Positions 23,187 through 30,921 of a stretch of 37,714 bases of DNA are shown in pieces. The stretch's first letter is position 1, and each line of letters opens with the position of its first letter. The notes beneath the pieces were generated by a model. The model saw nothing but the letters and a program-made list of their open reading frames with translations. It ran no database searches and was not told the origin of the DNA. The position numbers were made by a program, and so were the translations under genes. The DNA is from Burkholderiales bacterium (GTDB lineage Bacteria > Pseudomonadota > Gammaproteobacteria > Burkholderiales > Burkholderiaceae_C), in contig JAFLDE010000034.1 of assembly GCA_017302655.1 (NCBI GenBank), positions 1-37,714 on the forward strand, written 5' to 3'.

Positions 23187-23741
23187 ATGCGTCAAGTTCT
23201 CCTTCTCTTGCTCGGTTTGTGCCTGCAGGGCGCTCAGGCCGCCGAGCGGGCCATTGATAAAGAAGTCGTCATCCAGGCGACGCTGGAGCAGGCCTGGGCC
23301 AGCTGGACCACCCGCGAGGGCATCCGCAGCTTCTTCGCGCCCGACGCGGTGGTCGAAGCCCGTCCAGGGGGCGCCTTCCACATCCACATCGATCCCGGTG
23401 CGGCGCCAGGCATGAAAGGTGCCGACGACATGCGCTACCTGGCGCTGCAGCCCATGAAGATGCTGAGCTTCGACTGGAACGCACCGCCCTCGCTGCCCGA
23501 AGCGCGGGCGCAGCGCACGGTGGTCATCCTGCGCTTCACGGCAGTGGATGCGCAGAACACGCGCATCACCCTGCACCACGTGGGTTGGGGCGAGGGCGGC
23601 CAATGGGACCAAGCCCACGCCTACTTCGATCGCGCCTGGGGGAACGTGCTGGGCAACCTGAAGAAGCGCTGGGACACCGGCCAGGCGCAGGACTGGACGG
23701 CCTGGCTGGCCCAGTTGGAAGCGATGCGGCAGAGGAAGTAG
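23187..23741 (+). CDS. secreted SRPBCC/AHSA1-like protein
   Basis: A 184-residue protein with a signal peptide (LLLLLGLCLQGAQA, cut near residue 19) followed by a START/Bet v1-like AHSA1 domain: IDKEVVIQATLEQAWASWTT, the GGAFHIHI strand, MLSFDWNAPPSLPEA and a late VGWGEGGQWDQAHAYF helix. The fold binds hydrophobic ligands; a periplasmic version is less usual. The ATG at 23187 has GGAG six bases upstream; the frame extends 22 codons further without support. The gene lies 36 bases before the antiporter gene on the same strand. Ligand unknown. Confidence 0.8.
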   Translation: MRQVLLLLLGLCLQGAQAAERAIDKEVVIQATLEQAWASWTTREGIRSFFAPDAVVEARPGGAFHIHIDPGAAPGMKGADDMRYLALQPMKMLSFDWNAPPSLPEARAQRTVVILRFTAVDAQNTRITLHHVGWGEGGQWDQAHAYFDRAWGNVLGNLKKRWDTGQAQDWTAWLAQLEAMRQRK

Positions 23742-23777
23742 CCGTCACAATGCGCGCCGCAAATTTGGCTGCGCCGC

Positions 23778-24980
23778 ATGAACACTACCGAGCTGTATCT
23801 GGTCGCGATGGCGATCGTTTTCACCGTGCCCTACCTGATCTGGCGGCTCGGTCGAACGGACTATTGGGCGCCGCTGGTGGTGGTGCAGATCGTCACCGGT
23901 GTGCTGCTCGGGCCGGGCGCCCTGGGCAAGGCGTTCCCGGAGTACTACCAAAGCATCTTCACTCCAGCGGTCATCGGTGCCTTGAATGGCGTGGCTTGGT
24001 GGGCGGTATCGCTCTTCGTGTTCATCGCGGGCCTGGAACTGGATCTCAAGAAGGCCATCCGCTACCGCGGCGAGAGCGCCGTCACCGCCGGCTTGGCGCT
24101 GTGCACGCCGCTGCTGTTCGGCTGCGCGGCCGCGCTGGTGCTGGTCGCCGTTGGGCCCGGCTGGGAGGGGGCGAAGGCCCAGCACTGGCAGTTCGTGCTG
24201 GGCGTGGGCATGGCCTGCGCGGTCACGGCGCTGCCCATCCTGATCCTGCTGATGGAGAAGATGGGCATCCTGCGCTCGGCCCTGGGCCAACGCATCCTGC
24301 GCTACGCCAGCCTGGACGACATCGCCATCTGGGGCGTGCTCGCGCTCATCCTGCTGGACTGGCAGCGCGTGGGCAAGCAGGCCATCTTCTTGCTCATGTT
24401 TGCGGCCGCCACCTGGGGCATCCGGTGGTTGATGCGCAAGCTGCCGGAACGCGACCGCTGGTACGTCGCCCTGATCTGGCTCATCGTCGTCGCTCTGGGG
24501 GCCGATTGGTGCGGGCTGCACTACATGGTCGGAGCCTTCCTGGCCGGCGCGGTGTTGGATGCGGATTGGTTCGACCAGACGCAGATGGATCAGTTGCGCC
24601 ACCACGTGCTGCTCGTGCTCATGCCGGTCTTCTTCCTGAGCACCGGGCTGCGCACCAACTGGGAACTGGGCGGCGTGGCGGTGTTCGGTGTGGCGGCGCT
24701 GCTGCTGCTGGCCTCGGTGTCGGGCAAGCTCATCGGCGTGCACCTGGCCGGGCGCGTGCTGAACTGGGCGCCGGGCGAGGCTTTCATCGTCGGCTGGCTG
24801 CTGCAGACCAAGGCCCTGATCGAAATCATCTTCGCCAACATCCTGCTGGACAAAGGCGTGATCAGCAGCGGCACCTTCACCGCCCTGCTGCTCATGGCGG
24901 TGGCGAGCACCATGCTCACGACCCCCGTGGTCAGCCCCAAACTGGCCAAGCAGCGCGAGCTGCTGGCCAAGTCAGGTTGA
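23778..24980 (+). CDS. cation:proton antiporter, CPA2/Kef-like
   Basis: A 400-residue membrane protein with about 11-13 hydrophobic helices matching the Na+/H+ exchanger fold. The motifs are LFVFIAGLELDLKKAIR near 79, the unwound-helix region TALPILILLMEKMG near 150, and the ion-site pair Asp180-Asp181 in ASLDDIAIWG. No C-terminal RCK/TrkA domain is present, unlike KefB and KefC, so regulation differs. It should exchange protons for Na+ or K+ at the inner membrane. It ends convergently 29 bases from the CurA-like gene. Confidence 0.87.
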   Translation: MNTTELYLVAMAIVFTVPYLIWRLGRTDYWAPLVVVQIVTGVLLGPGALGKAFPEYYQSIFTPAVIGALNGVAWWAVSLFVFIAGLELDLKKAIRYRGESAVTAGLALCTPLLFGCAAALVLVAVGPGWEGAKAQHWQFVLGVGMACAVTALPILILLMEKMGILRSALGQRILRYASLDDIAIWGVLALILLDWQRVGKQAIFLLMFAAATWGIRWLMRKLPERDRWYVALIWLIVVALGADWCGLHYMVGAFLAGAVLDADWFDQTQMDQLRHHVLLVLMPVFFLSTGLRTNWELGGVAVFGVAALLLLASVSGKLIGVHLAGRVLNWAPGEAFIVGWLLQTKALIEIIFANILLDKGVISSGTFTALLLMAVASTMLTTPVVSPKLAKQRELLAKSG

Positions 24981-25009
24981 GGGCGGTCTGACGTCGGTCT
25001 GACGCGACT

Positions 25010-26032
25010 TCAGTCGGCGAGCTGAAGCACCAGCTTGCCGAAGTTCTCGCCGTTGAAGAGCTTGAGCAGCGTGGCCGGGAAGTCGTCCACGCTGCCGCGC
25101 ACCACGTCTTCCTTGCTCTTCATGCGGCCCTCGCGCAGGTAGCCGGCCATCTCGGCAATGGCCTCACCGTAGCGCGGCGCGTAGTCGAAGACCACGATGC
25201 CTTCCATGCGTGCTCGGTTCACCAGCAGGCTCAGGTAGTTCTTCGGGCCTTGCACCGCCGTCGTGTTGTTGTACTGGCTGATGGCCCCGCAGATGACGAT
25301 GCGTGCCTTGCGCTTGATGCGGGTGAGCACGGTGTCGAGGATCTCGCCGCCGACGTTGTCGAAGTAGATGTCGATGCCGTCGGGGCAATGCTGCTTCAGG
25401 CCGTCGCGCACCGAGCCGGTCTTGTAGTCGATGCAGGCGTCGAAGCCCAGCTCCTTGACCACCCATTCGCACTTGGCCGCACCGCCGGCAATGCCGACCA
25501 CGCGGCAGCCCTTGATCTTGGCCAATTGCCCCACGGTCTGGCCGACGGCGCCAGCCGCGCCACTCACCACCAGGGTTTCGCCGGCTTGGGGTTGGCCGAC
25601 GTCCATCAGGCCGAAATAGCCCGTCATGCCCGGCATGCCCAGCACGTTCAGCCATTGGCTCACCGAGCCGAGCCGCGGGTCGATGCGGGCCAGGCCCGAG
25701 CGCTTGATCTGGTCGGCCGGCACCAGGCAATAGTCCTGCACGCCGGGGCCGCCGGTCACCAGGCAGCCTTCGGGGAAGGCCGGGTTCTTCGAGGCGATGA
25801 CGCGCCCGATGCCGCCGGCGCGCATCACCGCGCCGATCTCCACCGGCGGGATGTAGCTCTTGCCCTCGTTCATCCAGCCGCGCATGGCGGGGTCGAGGCT
25901 GATGGCCAGGGTCTGCATCAGCACGCCGCCCTCGTCGGGCTGGACGACGGGCTCTTCGGTGAGCTGCCAGCATTCGGGGCCGGGCAGGCCGACAGGGCGT
26001 TGGGCAAGGCGGATTTGGCGGTTCACGGTCAT
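25010..26032 (-). CDS. NADPH-dependent medium-chain reductase, CurA-like
   Basis: A 340-residue zinc-independent MDR enzyme. N-terminal catalytic part with SLDPAMRGWMNEGKSYIPPV, typical of CurA/LTB4DH-type 2-alkenal reductases, then the cofactor motif VSGAAGAVGQTVGQLAKI, FDNVGGEILD and CGAISQYNN. It reduces activated double bonds with NADPH. The ATG at 26032 has GGAG six bases upstream and is preferred to a TTG six codons earlier. Its upstream DNA is wholly occupied by a MITE-like element that begins 29 bases before the start codon, so its native promoter may have been displaced or replaced. Confidence 0.9.
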   Translation of the reverse strand: MTVNRQIRLAQRPVGLPGPECWQLTEEPVVQPDEGGVLMQTLAISLDPAMRGWMNEGKSYIPPVEIGAVMRAGGIGRVIASKNPAFPEGCLVTGGPGVQDYCLVPADQIKRSGLARIDPRLGSVSQWLNVLGMPGMTGYFGLMDVGQPQAGETLVVSGAAGAVGQTVGQLAKIKGCRVVGIAGGAAKCEWVVKELGFDACIDYKTGSVRDGLKQHCPDGIDIYFDNVGGEILDTVLTRIKRKARIVICGAISQYNNTTAVQGPKNYLSLLVNRARMEGIVVFDYAPRYGEAIAEMAGYLREGRMKSKEDVVRGSVDDFPATLLKLFNGENFGKLVLQLAD

Positions 26033-26061
26033 CGCGGGCTCCAGGGACAAGGGCGCGATGT

Positions 26062-26350
26062 TAGGGAAGCGCTGATCAAGTCTCTGCGGGCGCGCCGCGA
26101 CTTTTCGGGATGAGGGGCCAAGGCGCGGGCCGCGGCCCTGGCTGGAGCCAGGGCAAGGATCGCAACGCCGGCCATCGCCAGAAAGGTCGATGGCCCCGAC
26201 CCTGGAGAGTTCTGGTTTGCGAGCTAACCGGCCTGCTCGGTCGTTGGCGCTGCTGCAGCTTCGGACAGCGAGTCCGACCAGCGCGCCGCCTACGAGCCGG
26301 CCGGTTCTCTCGCAAACGCGCTCCGCAGAGACTTGATCAGCGCTTCCCTA
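26062..26350. mobile_element. MITE-like element 1 with 28-base perfect terminal inverted repeats
   Basis: The left end, starting TAGGGAAGCGCTGATCAAGT (26062-26089), is repeated perfectly in inverted form at 26323-26350. Inside are further hairpins: GCCCTGGCT/AGCCAGGGC (26135-26154, perfect nine-base stem) and an 18-base imperfect pair at 26216-26233 and 26299-26316. No convincing ORF. The GGGAAGCGCTGATCAAGT end and the TTAG/CTAG flanks resemble IS5-type ends and YTAR target sites, so it may be a non-autonomous relative of an IS5-family element; that assignment is inference. Confidence 0.7.
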
Positions 26351-26625
26351 GTGTGCTGTCCCGCAAATAGCTGGCATATGGATTCGATCAGATGGCGATG
26401 ATCGCGCGCTCGCGGATCCGGGCCCATACCGAGTGGTATGCGCCCGGGTCCGCGAGCGTGCGAGGGTGGCATCTGGTCGAACCCCTGTGGGGCGGGCCGA
26501 AACGGGGCGATCCGGTCGCTGCCTGGCTATGGAGATACCACTGGGTATCTCCATAGCCAAGCGCCTACGGCTCATCCCCGTTGCGGCCCGTCCATATGCC
26601 AGTTATTTGCGGGACAGCACACTAG
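26348..26625. mobile_element. MITE-like element 2: 35-base inverted repeats and two long internal hairpins
   Basis: The ends at 26348-26382 and 26591-26625 are inverted copies matching at 34 of 35 bases, each beginning CTAGTGTGCTGTCCCGCAAA. Between them lie two long imperfect hairpins of roughly 50-base arms: one centred on the loop GAGT (26431-26434), the other on ACTG (26540-26543), whose inner 15 base pairs (26525-26539 with 26544-26558) are perfect. No convincing ORF. A TA-flanked end suggests an IS630/Tc1-type non-autonomous element, by inference. The element abuts element 1, sharing CTA, and its right end supplies the stop codon of the next gene. Confidence 0.7.
26525..26558. repeat. 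perfect 15-bp hairpin inside MITE-like element 2
   Basis: GGCTATGGAGATACC and GGTATCTCCATAGCC pair without mismatch around the four-base loop ACTG. The outer arms continue with partial pairing, including 26475-26489 region CGGGCCGAAACGGGG against CCCCGTTGCGGCCCG at 26576-26590 (one mismatch in 15). Confidence 0.8.
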
Positions 26626-27296
26626 GTGTCCGACCACATCCGCAGCAGGTGGTGGTACGTGCCCATCAGGGCGACGGCCTCGGCGCTTTCTCCATCGCGG
26701 CTTCGCAGGGCGGTCAGTGCCTGATCCATGTTGAACAGCAGCTCTCGCTGGCCCGGGTCGCGCACCAAGCTTTCGATCCAGAAGAAGCTGGCCAGGCGCT
26801 CGCCACGCGTCACCGGCTCCACGCGGTGCACGGTGTGGCCGAGGTAGAGCACGGCGTCGCCGGCGCGGCCTTTCACGCGGTGCTCCACCTGACCGATGCG
26901 CGTCACCAGTTCGCCGCCTTCGTACTCGTCGGGCTGGCTCAGGAAGAGGGTGCAGGAAAGATCGGAGCGCAGGCGCATCTGCGCTTGGGTTCGGATCGCC
27001 TGGTCGACATGGTCGCCGTAGGTCTGGCCGCCGGCGTAGCGGTTGAAGGCCGGCGGCCAGATCTTCTTGGGCAGGGCGGCGCTAAAAAACAACAGGTGGC
27101 GCTCCATGGCCTGGAGCACCAGCTGCTGCAGCTTGATCGTGCCGGCATCCATCGGGTCCAGCTGTTCGTTGTCCTTCACCTGCGCACTCTGGCGGCCGGC
27201 GGTGTGGCGGCCGCCGGTCCAGCGGCCGGCGGCCAGCAGCTTGCGCGCCTCGTAGAGGGCTTGCTCGTCGAGCACACGGGGCAGGGTGAGCAACAT
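26622..27296 (-). CDS. piuC: PKHD-type Fe(II)/2-oxoglutarate hydroxylase
   Basis: A 224-residue protein with the YbiX/PiuC pattern. The metal ligands are His96 and Asp98 (YGDHVDQA) and His157 (GHTVHRVEPVTRG), with Arg167 as the likely 2-oxoglutarate contact. The YHHLLRMWSD end matches the family C-terminus, so the protein seems complete. It follows the siderophore receptor gene by 8 bases, the usual fiu-piuC partnership in iron uptake; its substrate is not known. Its TAG stop lies in the terminal repeat of MITE-like element 2, so the element inserted exactly at the gene's end. Confidence 0.9.
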   Translation of the reverse strand: MLLTLPRVLDEQALYEARKLLAAGRWTGGRHTAGRQSAQVKDNEQLDPMDAGTIKLQQLVLQAMERHLLFFSAALPKKIWPPAFNRYAGGQTYGDHVDQAIRTQAQMRLRSDLSCTLFLSQPDEYEGGELVTRIGQVEHRVKGRAGDAVLYLGHTVHRVEPVTRGERLASFFWIESLVRDPGQRELLFNMDQALTALRSRDGESAEAVALMGTYHHLLRMWSDT

Positions 27297-27304
27297 GATG
27301 TTCC

Positions 27305-29527
27305 TTAGAAGACGTAAGAGCCGGTCAGCTGGAACAGGCGGCCGGCACCCGGGACGTAATGGCCCGGGTACAACGCATCCGCGTACAGCTTGTTGGTGAC
27401 GTTGCTCAGGTTGGCCTTGAATTTCAACGCGTGGCTGTGCCGGTACTCGGCCATCAGCTCGCCGGTCACCCAGCCCTTGGCGTAATAGCCGGGGTTGCGG
27501 ATGGGCTGCATGCCGCTGCGCGCGTTCAAACCACCGCCCACGCGCACGTCGGGTGTGAGCTGGTAGGTCGTCCAGATGCTGCCGCTGTGCTCGGGGGTCA
27601 GCGAGGGACGCTGGCCCTGCAGCTCACCGCCGGTGGCGCTGCTTACGTCAATCTTGGCCACCGGCAACCAGCTGTAGGAGCCGAACACCTCCCACTGCGG
27701 AGTGAGCCGCCCGGCCAGCTCCAGTTCGAAGCCCGCCACATGGCGCTTGCCCGACAGCGTGACGATGCTCAGCAGCGGATCGGTGTTGCGCTCGTGCAGT
27801 TTGGTGGAGCGGAACACCGCCGTGCGCACGCTGAAGCGACCGTCTTCGGAGTCCCATTTCGCACCGGCTTCGACGTTGATGGCCTTCTCCGGCGGGATGT
27901 CCACGTTGGCAGCGGAGAGCGAGTAGGCGTCGCCCGAGGTGTTGAAGGAGGTGGCGCTGCCGAGGTGGAAGCTCCACTGCGCCGAGGGCTGGAAAAGCAG
28001 GCCGGCGCGGTAGCTCCAGTCGCCGATCTCCATGCGGTAGGCGGTGGTGGTGACGGGGCCGGCCGCGTTGTTCGGGATGGCGTAGGTTTCGTAGTCGCCC
28101 TGGAGCGAGTCGTAACGCGCGCCGACCAGCAACTTGAGCGCCGGTGCGACCTGGATCAGGTCTTGCGCGTAGGCGCCCCAACCCTTGGAGACATAGGCGT
28201 TGGCCAGGCGCAGCACGCGAACCGATTCGTCGACGCTCGCCCCGTCGTCGGGCGTGCCGAAGCGAGTCTGCAGCTTGGTGGGCACCACGCCGCCTTGCGC
28301 GACGTTGCGTGCGCCGTAGACCCACTTCTTCTCCCGGGCCATGTCCACGCCCGCCTGCACGCTGTGCTTGAGGCCGGCCAGTTGGAAGCTGCCGCTGTAG
28401 TCGCTCTGCGCCAGGACGTTGTCCATGTCCTGCATCTTCAGCTGGGTGCCGCGGTTGATCAGGCTGTTCGGCGTCAAGGTCGCCAGGGTCACGGTCTGGC
28501 GGTCGGGCTGCGACGCCGCCGCGGCAAAGCGCACGGTGCCGGCGCGCTGGTCGCGTTCGTATTCGCCCTTGCGCACCTTGGTCACCAGCTCACTGTTCGG
28601 GCCCAGGCGCCAGGTGTGCTGCAGGTTCAGGGTGCTGGCGCTGCCGTGGTTGCGGTCACTGGCCAGGCCGTAGTAGGCGGTGGGGTCGGCGGGCAGCAGG
28701 GTGGTGTCGCTCACCGGCGAGCTGGCGCTGGGGCGGATGAAGGGCATGCCGTAGTTCATGCCGTTGTGGTTGTCCAGGTGGTAGAGGCTGACCTGGAATT
28801 CGTGCCGCTCGCCGATGCCGGTGCGCCAACTGGCCGCAATGCCGGCCTTGCTGATGGAGCTGCCGGCGCCGTTGTTGTCGGCTTCGGTGGCCATGGTGCC
28901 GATGCGCACCGCGCTGTTCTCGTCCAAGCGAACGTTGAAGTCGCCGATGGCGCGCACATGGCCGTGGCTGCCCACGGTCACGTCGATGGCGTGCCGGTCG
29001 ATCAGGCGCGGTTGCTTGTTGACCTGGTTCACCGCGCCGCCGGTGGAGCCGCGGCCGAAAAGCATCGAGGCCGAGCCGCGCAGCACTTCCAGGCGCTCGT
29101 AGTTGAACGAGTCGCGCTCGTAGAAGGCCGGGTCGCGCATGCCGTCCACGAACACGTCGCCTGTGGCCTGCAGCGGGAAGCCGCGCAGGCGGATGTCCTC
29201 CTCGCCACCCTCGGCGGCCAGGAAGCTGATGCCGGCGGTTTGCTTCAGCGCTTCCTTCAGCGTGTCGAGGTTGCGGTCGTCAATGAGCTTCTCGGTAACG
29301 ACCGAGATCGACTGCGGGATGTCGCGCAGGTCCTGCTTGCCCTTGCCGATCCGGGTTTCGGTGGCTTGGACGCCGTCCTTGCCCTCTTCCTCCTTGGTGG
29401 CCTTGGCCTTGACGGTGGGCAGCGCCCGGTCCGCGCTGGGTGTGGGCGCGGGAGCTTGGGCGAAGGCGGAGAGCGACAGGCCGAAACCTGCCGCCAGGGC
29501 CCCGAGGGGCAGCAGCGTGTGCTTCAT
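27305..29527 (-). CDS. fiu: TonB-dependent catecholate siderophore receptor, Fiu/PiuA type
   Basis: A 740-residue outer-membrane receptor with a signal peptide (LGALAAGFGLSLSAFAQ). The siderophore-receptor plug follows: IPQSISVVTEKLIDDRNLDT, RLRGFPLQATGDVFVDGMRD, then ERLEVLRGSASMLFGRGSTG. The 22-strand barrel ends in Phe (FQLTGSYVF). A high-confidence TonB siderophore type; the catecholate assignment rests on resemblance to Fiu/PiuA and on the adjacent piuC. It is the middle gene of tonB-fiu-piuC, 21 bases after tonB. Fur control is likely from the box upstream of tonB. Confidence 0.9.
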   Translation of the reverse strand: MKHTLLPLGALAAGFGLSLSAFAQAPAPTPSADRALPTVKAKATKEEEGKDGVQATETRIGKGKQDLRDIPQSISVVTEKLIDDRNLDTLKEALKQTAGISFLAAEGGEEDIRLRGFPLQATGDVFVDGMRDPAFYERDSFNYERLEVLRGSASMLFGRGSTGGAVNQVNKQPRLIDRHAIDVTVGSHGHVRAIGDFNVRLDENSAVRIGTMATEADNNGAGSSISKAGIAASWRTGIGERHEFQVSLYHLDNHNGMNYGMPFIRPSASSPVSDTTLLPADPTAYYGLASDRNHGSASTLNLQHTWRLGPNSELVTKVRKGEYERDQRAGTVRFAAAASQPDRQTVTLATLTPNSLINRGTQLKMQDMDNVLAQSDYSGSFQLAGLKHSVQAGVDMAREKKWVYGARNVAQGGVVPTKLQTRFGTPDDGASVDESVRVLRLANAYVSKGWGAYAQDLIQVAPALKLLVGARYDSLQGDYETYAIPNNAAGPVTTTAYRMEIGDWSYRAGLLFQPSAQWSFHLGSATSFNTSGDAYSLSAANVDIPPEKAINVEAGAKWDSEDGRFSVRTAVFRSTKLHERNTDPLLSIVTLSGKRHVAGFELELAGRLTPQWEVFGSYSWLPVAKIDVSSATGGELQGQRPSLTPEHSGSIWTTYQLTPDVRVGGGLNARSGMQPIRNPGYYAKGWVTGELMAEYRHSHALKFKANLSNVTNKLYADALYPGHYVPGAGRLFQLTGSYVF

Positions 29528-29548
29528 GACGTTTCAGTGGGTTGGGAT

Positions 29549-30214
29549 TCAGTCCAGCTCGTAGGCGAGCGTGGCTAGGGCGACCACTTCGATCGCCTGG
29601 CCGTCTTCGGTGTAGGGGTGAATGCGCGCCTGGCGCATCGCTTCCAGCGCTTGCGCGTCCAGGCGGGCAAAGCCTGAGCCACGCACCAGGTCGATCTGGC
29701 GGGGTTGGCCGCTGCGGTCGAACAGCACGCGCAGCTGCACCTGGCCGGACTCGCCGGCGCGGCGCGACAGGCGCGGCACTTCCACCGGGGGTTCCACGCG
29801 GTAGCGCAGGCTGCCGCTGCTCACCACCTTGGGCTGCGGCGGCGCCAGTGACACGACGCGCGGCGGCGGTTCCACCACCAGCGGCTGAGGGCTGGCCGGG
29901 GGCGGCTGAACCGGGATTTCGCGAACCACCTGGGCGCTGACGAACTCCGGAACCGGCACTGGCGCGACCGTGGGTAGGGGCAGGGCCACGCGCACCGTGT
30001 GCGCCGGGGGCTGAACAGGAGCGGGCGGGGGCGGTTTGTGCGCCTCGACCACGCGCACCTCCACCGGCGCAGGCGCAGCGGCTTTGAGCAGGTGGCGGCC
30101 CGCCTGCGCCAGGGCCAGCAGCGCCAGGGCGTGCAGGACCAGCACGGCCATCAGCGACCAGGCGCGTGACGGCGTGGCCAGCGTGGGTGGAGGGAGGGGG
30201 ATGGCCGCTTGCAT
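29549..30214 (-). CDS. tonB: TonB-type energy transducer
   Basis: A 221-residue protein with one N-terminal transmembrane segment (about 19-41, SLMAVLVLHALALLALAQAG), a Pro-rich periplasmic linker from about 50 to 140 (KPPPPAPVQPPAH and similar) and a C-terminal TonB domain (GQVQLRVLFDRSGQPRQIDL, then SGFARLDAQALEAMRQARIHP). It links the inner-membrane proton motive force to the receptor encoded next. ExbB and ExbD genes are not adjacent and must be supplied elsewhere. First gene of the iron operon. Confidence 0.9.
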   Translation of the reverse strand: MQAAIPLPPPTLATPSRAWSLMAVLVLHALALLALAQAGRHLLKAAAPAPVEVRVVEAHKPPPPAPVQPPAHTVRVALPLPTVAPVPVPEFVSAQVVREIPVQPPPASPQPLVVEPPPRVVSLAPPQPKVVSSGSLRYRVEPPVEVPRLSRRAGESGQVQLRVLFDRSGQPRQIDLVRGSGFARLDAQALEAMRQARIHPYTEDGQAIEVVALATLAYELD

Positions 30215-30234
30215 GATGGATCAGAAATGTACCA

Positions 30235-30253
30235 GCGAATACGAACGATTCGC
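30235..30253. promoter_or_regulatory. Fur-box-like palindrome upstream of tonB
   Basis: GCGAAT (30235-30240) and ATTCGC (30248-30253) form an inverted repeat around ACGAACG, with AATGCGAAT-like extension on the minus strand, as in Burkholderiales Fur boxes. It is 21 bases upstream of the tonB start codon, so it fits iron repression of tonB-fiu-piuC. Confidence 0.6.
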
Positions 30254-30342
30254 ATTTGAGATGAATCAAAGCACACGCATCTGGCGCCTACGCACCACCG
30301 CTTCGTCACAATCCGCGCCCTGATTTCAAGGCCCGGACGGGC

Positions 30343-30921
30343 ATGCGGCGCATGGCAAAACTCTTCTGGCGCTATGGCGCCATGGCGGCTGGCAAGACCT
30401 TGGCGCTGCTGGGCGTGGCCCATAACTACGAGCGCCTGGGTCGCTCGGTGCTCATCTACACCGCGCGCATCGACGACCGCTATGGCGAAGGCGTCGTCGG
30501 CACGCGGCTGGGCATCCAGCGTCCGGCGCGCACCTTTGGGCCGGACACCCGATTCAGCCCGCAGGACGTGCCCCCTGGCACCGCTTGCATCCTGTTCGAC
30601 GAGGCGCAGTTCCTCACCTGTGAGCAGGTGACGGAACTGCACCGCCTGGCGGTGCTGCACGGCTTTCCGGTCATCTGCTACGGCCTGCGCAGCGACTTCC
30701 AGGGCAAGGCCTTCGAAGGCGCAGCAGCCTTGTCCACGCTGGCCGATCAGATCGAGGAACTGAAGACCGTCTGCGCCTGCGGGCGCAAGGCCAGCTTCAA
30801 CATCCGCGTGGATGCTCAAGGCAAGCGCCTTTGGGAGGGCGAGCAAGTCAGCATCGGTGGCGACGCGCAGTACATCGCCGCCTGCCCGCATCAGTTCTAC
30901 ACCGGGCACTGCAAGCCTTGA
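30343..30921 (+). CDS. tdk: thymidine kinase (type II)
   Basis: A 192-residue enzyme that phosphorylates thymidine to dTMP for salvage. The N-terminus KLFWRYGAMAAGKT carries the P-loop (Gly12 to Thr19), here with Ala-Ala-Gly-Lys-Thr where Ser-Gly-Lys-Ser/Thr is common. The Walker-B-like FDEAQF is at 85-90, the lasso segment is KAFEGAAALSTLAD, and the zinc ligands are Cys144 and Cys146 with Cys181 and His183 or Cys190. ATGs at 30343 and 30352 are both possible. It is divergent from the tonB operon and its stop overlaps the next start (TGATG). Confidence 0.92.
   Translation: MRRMAKLFWRYGAMAAGKTLALLGVAHNYERLGRSVLIYTARIDDRYGEGVVGTRLGIQRPARTFGPDTRFSPQDVPPGTACILFDEAQFLTCEQVTELHRLAVLHGFPVICYGLRSDFQGKAFEGAAALSTLADQIEELKTVCACGRKASFNIRVDAQGKRLWEGEQVSIGGDAQYIAACPHQFYTGHCKP

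Noticed and set aside
24984-25004. Direct repeat GTCTGACG in the gap between the antiporter and CurA-like genes
   Set aside because: Two short copies only, no stem-loop with T-tract, and no link to either gene's control.
27359-29578. 739-codon open frame antisense to the siderophore receptor
   Set aside because: High-GC antisense shadow (Val/Ala/His/Gln-rich) with no recognisable domain; the minus-strand receptor is unmistakable. The same holds for the long antisense frames over EF-G2, the 596-residue gene and the sugar receptor.
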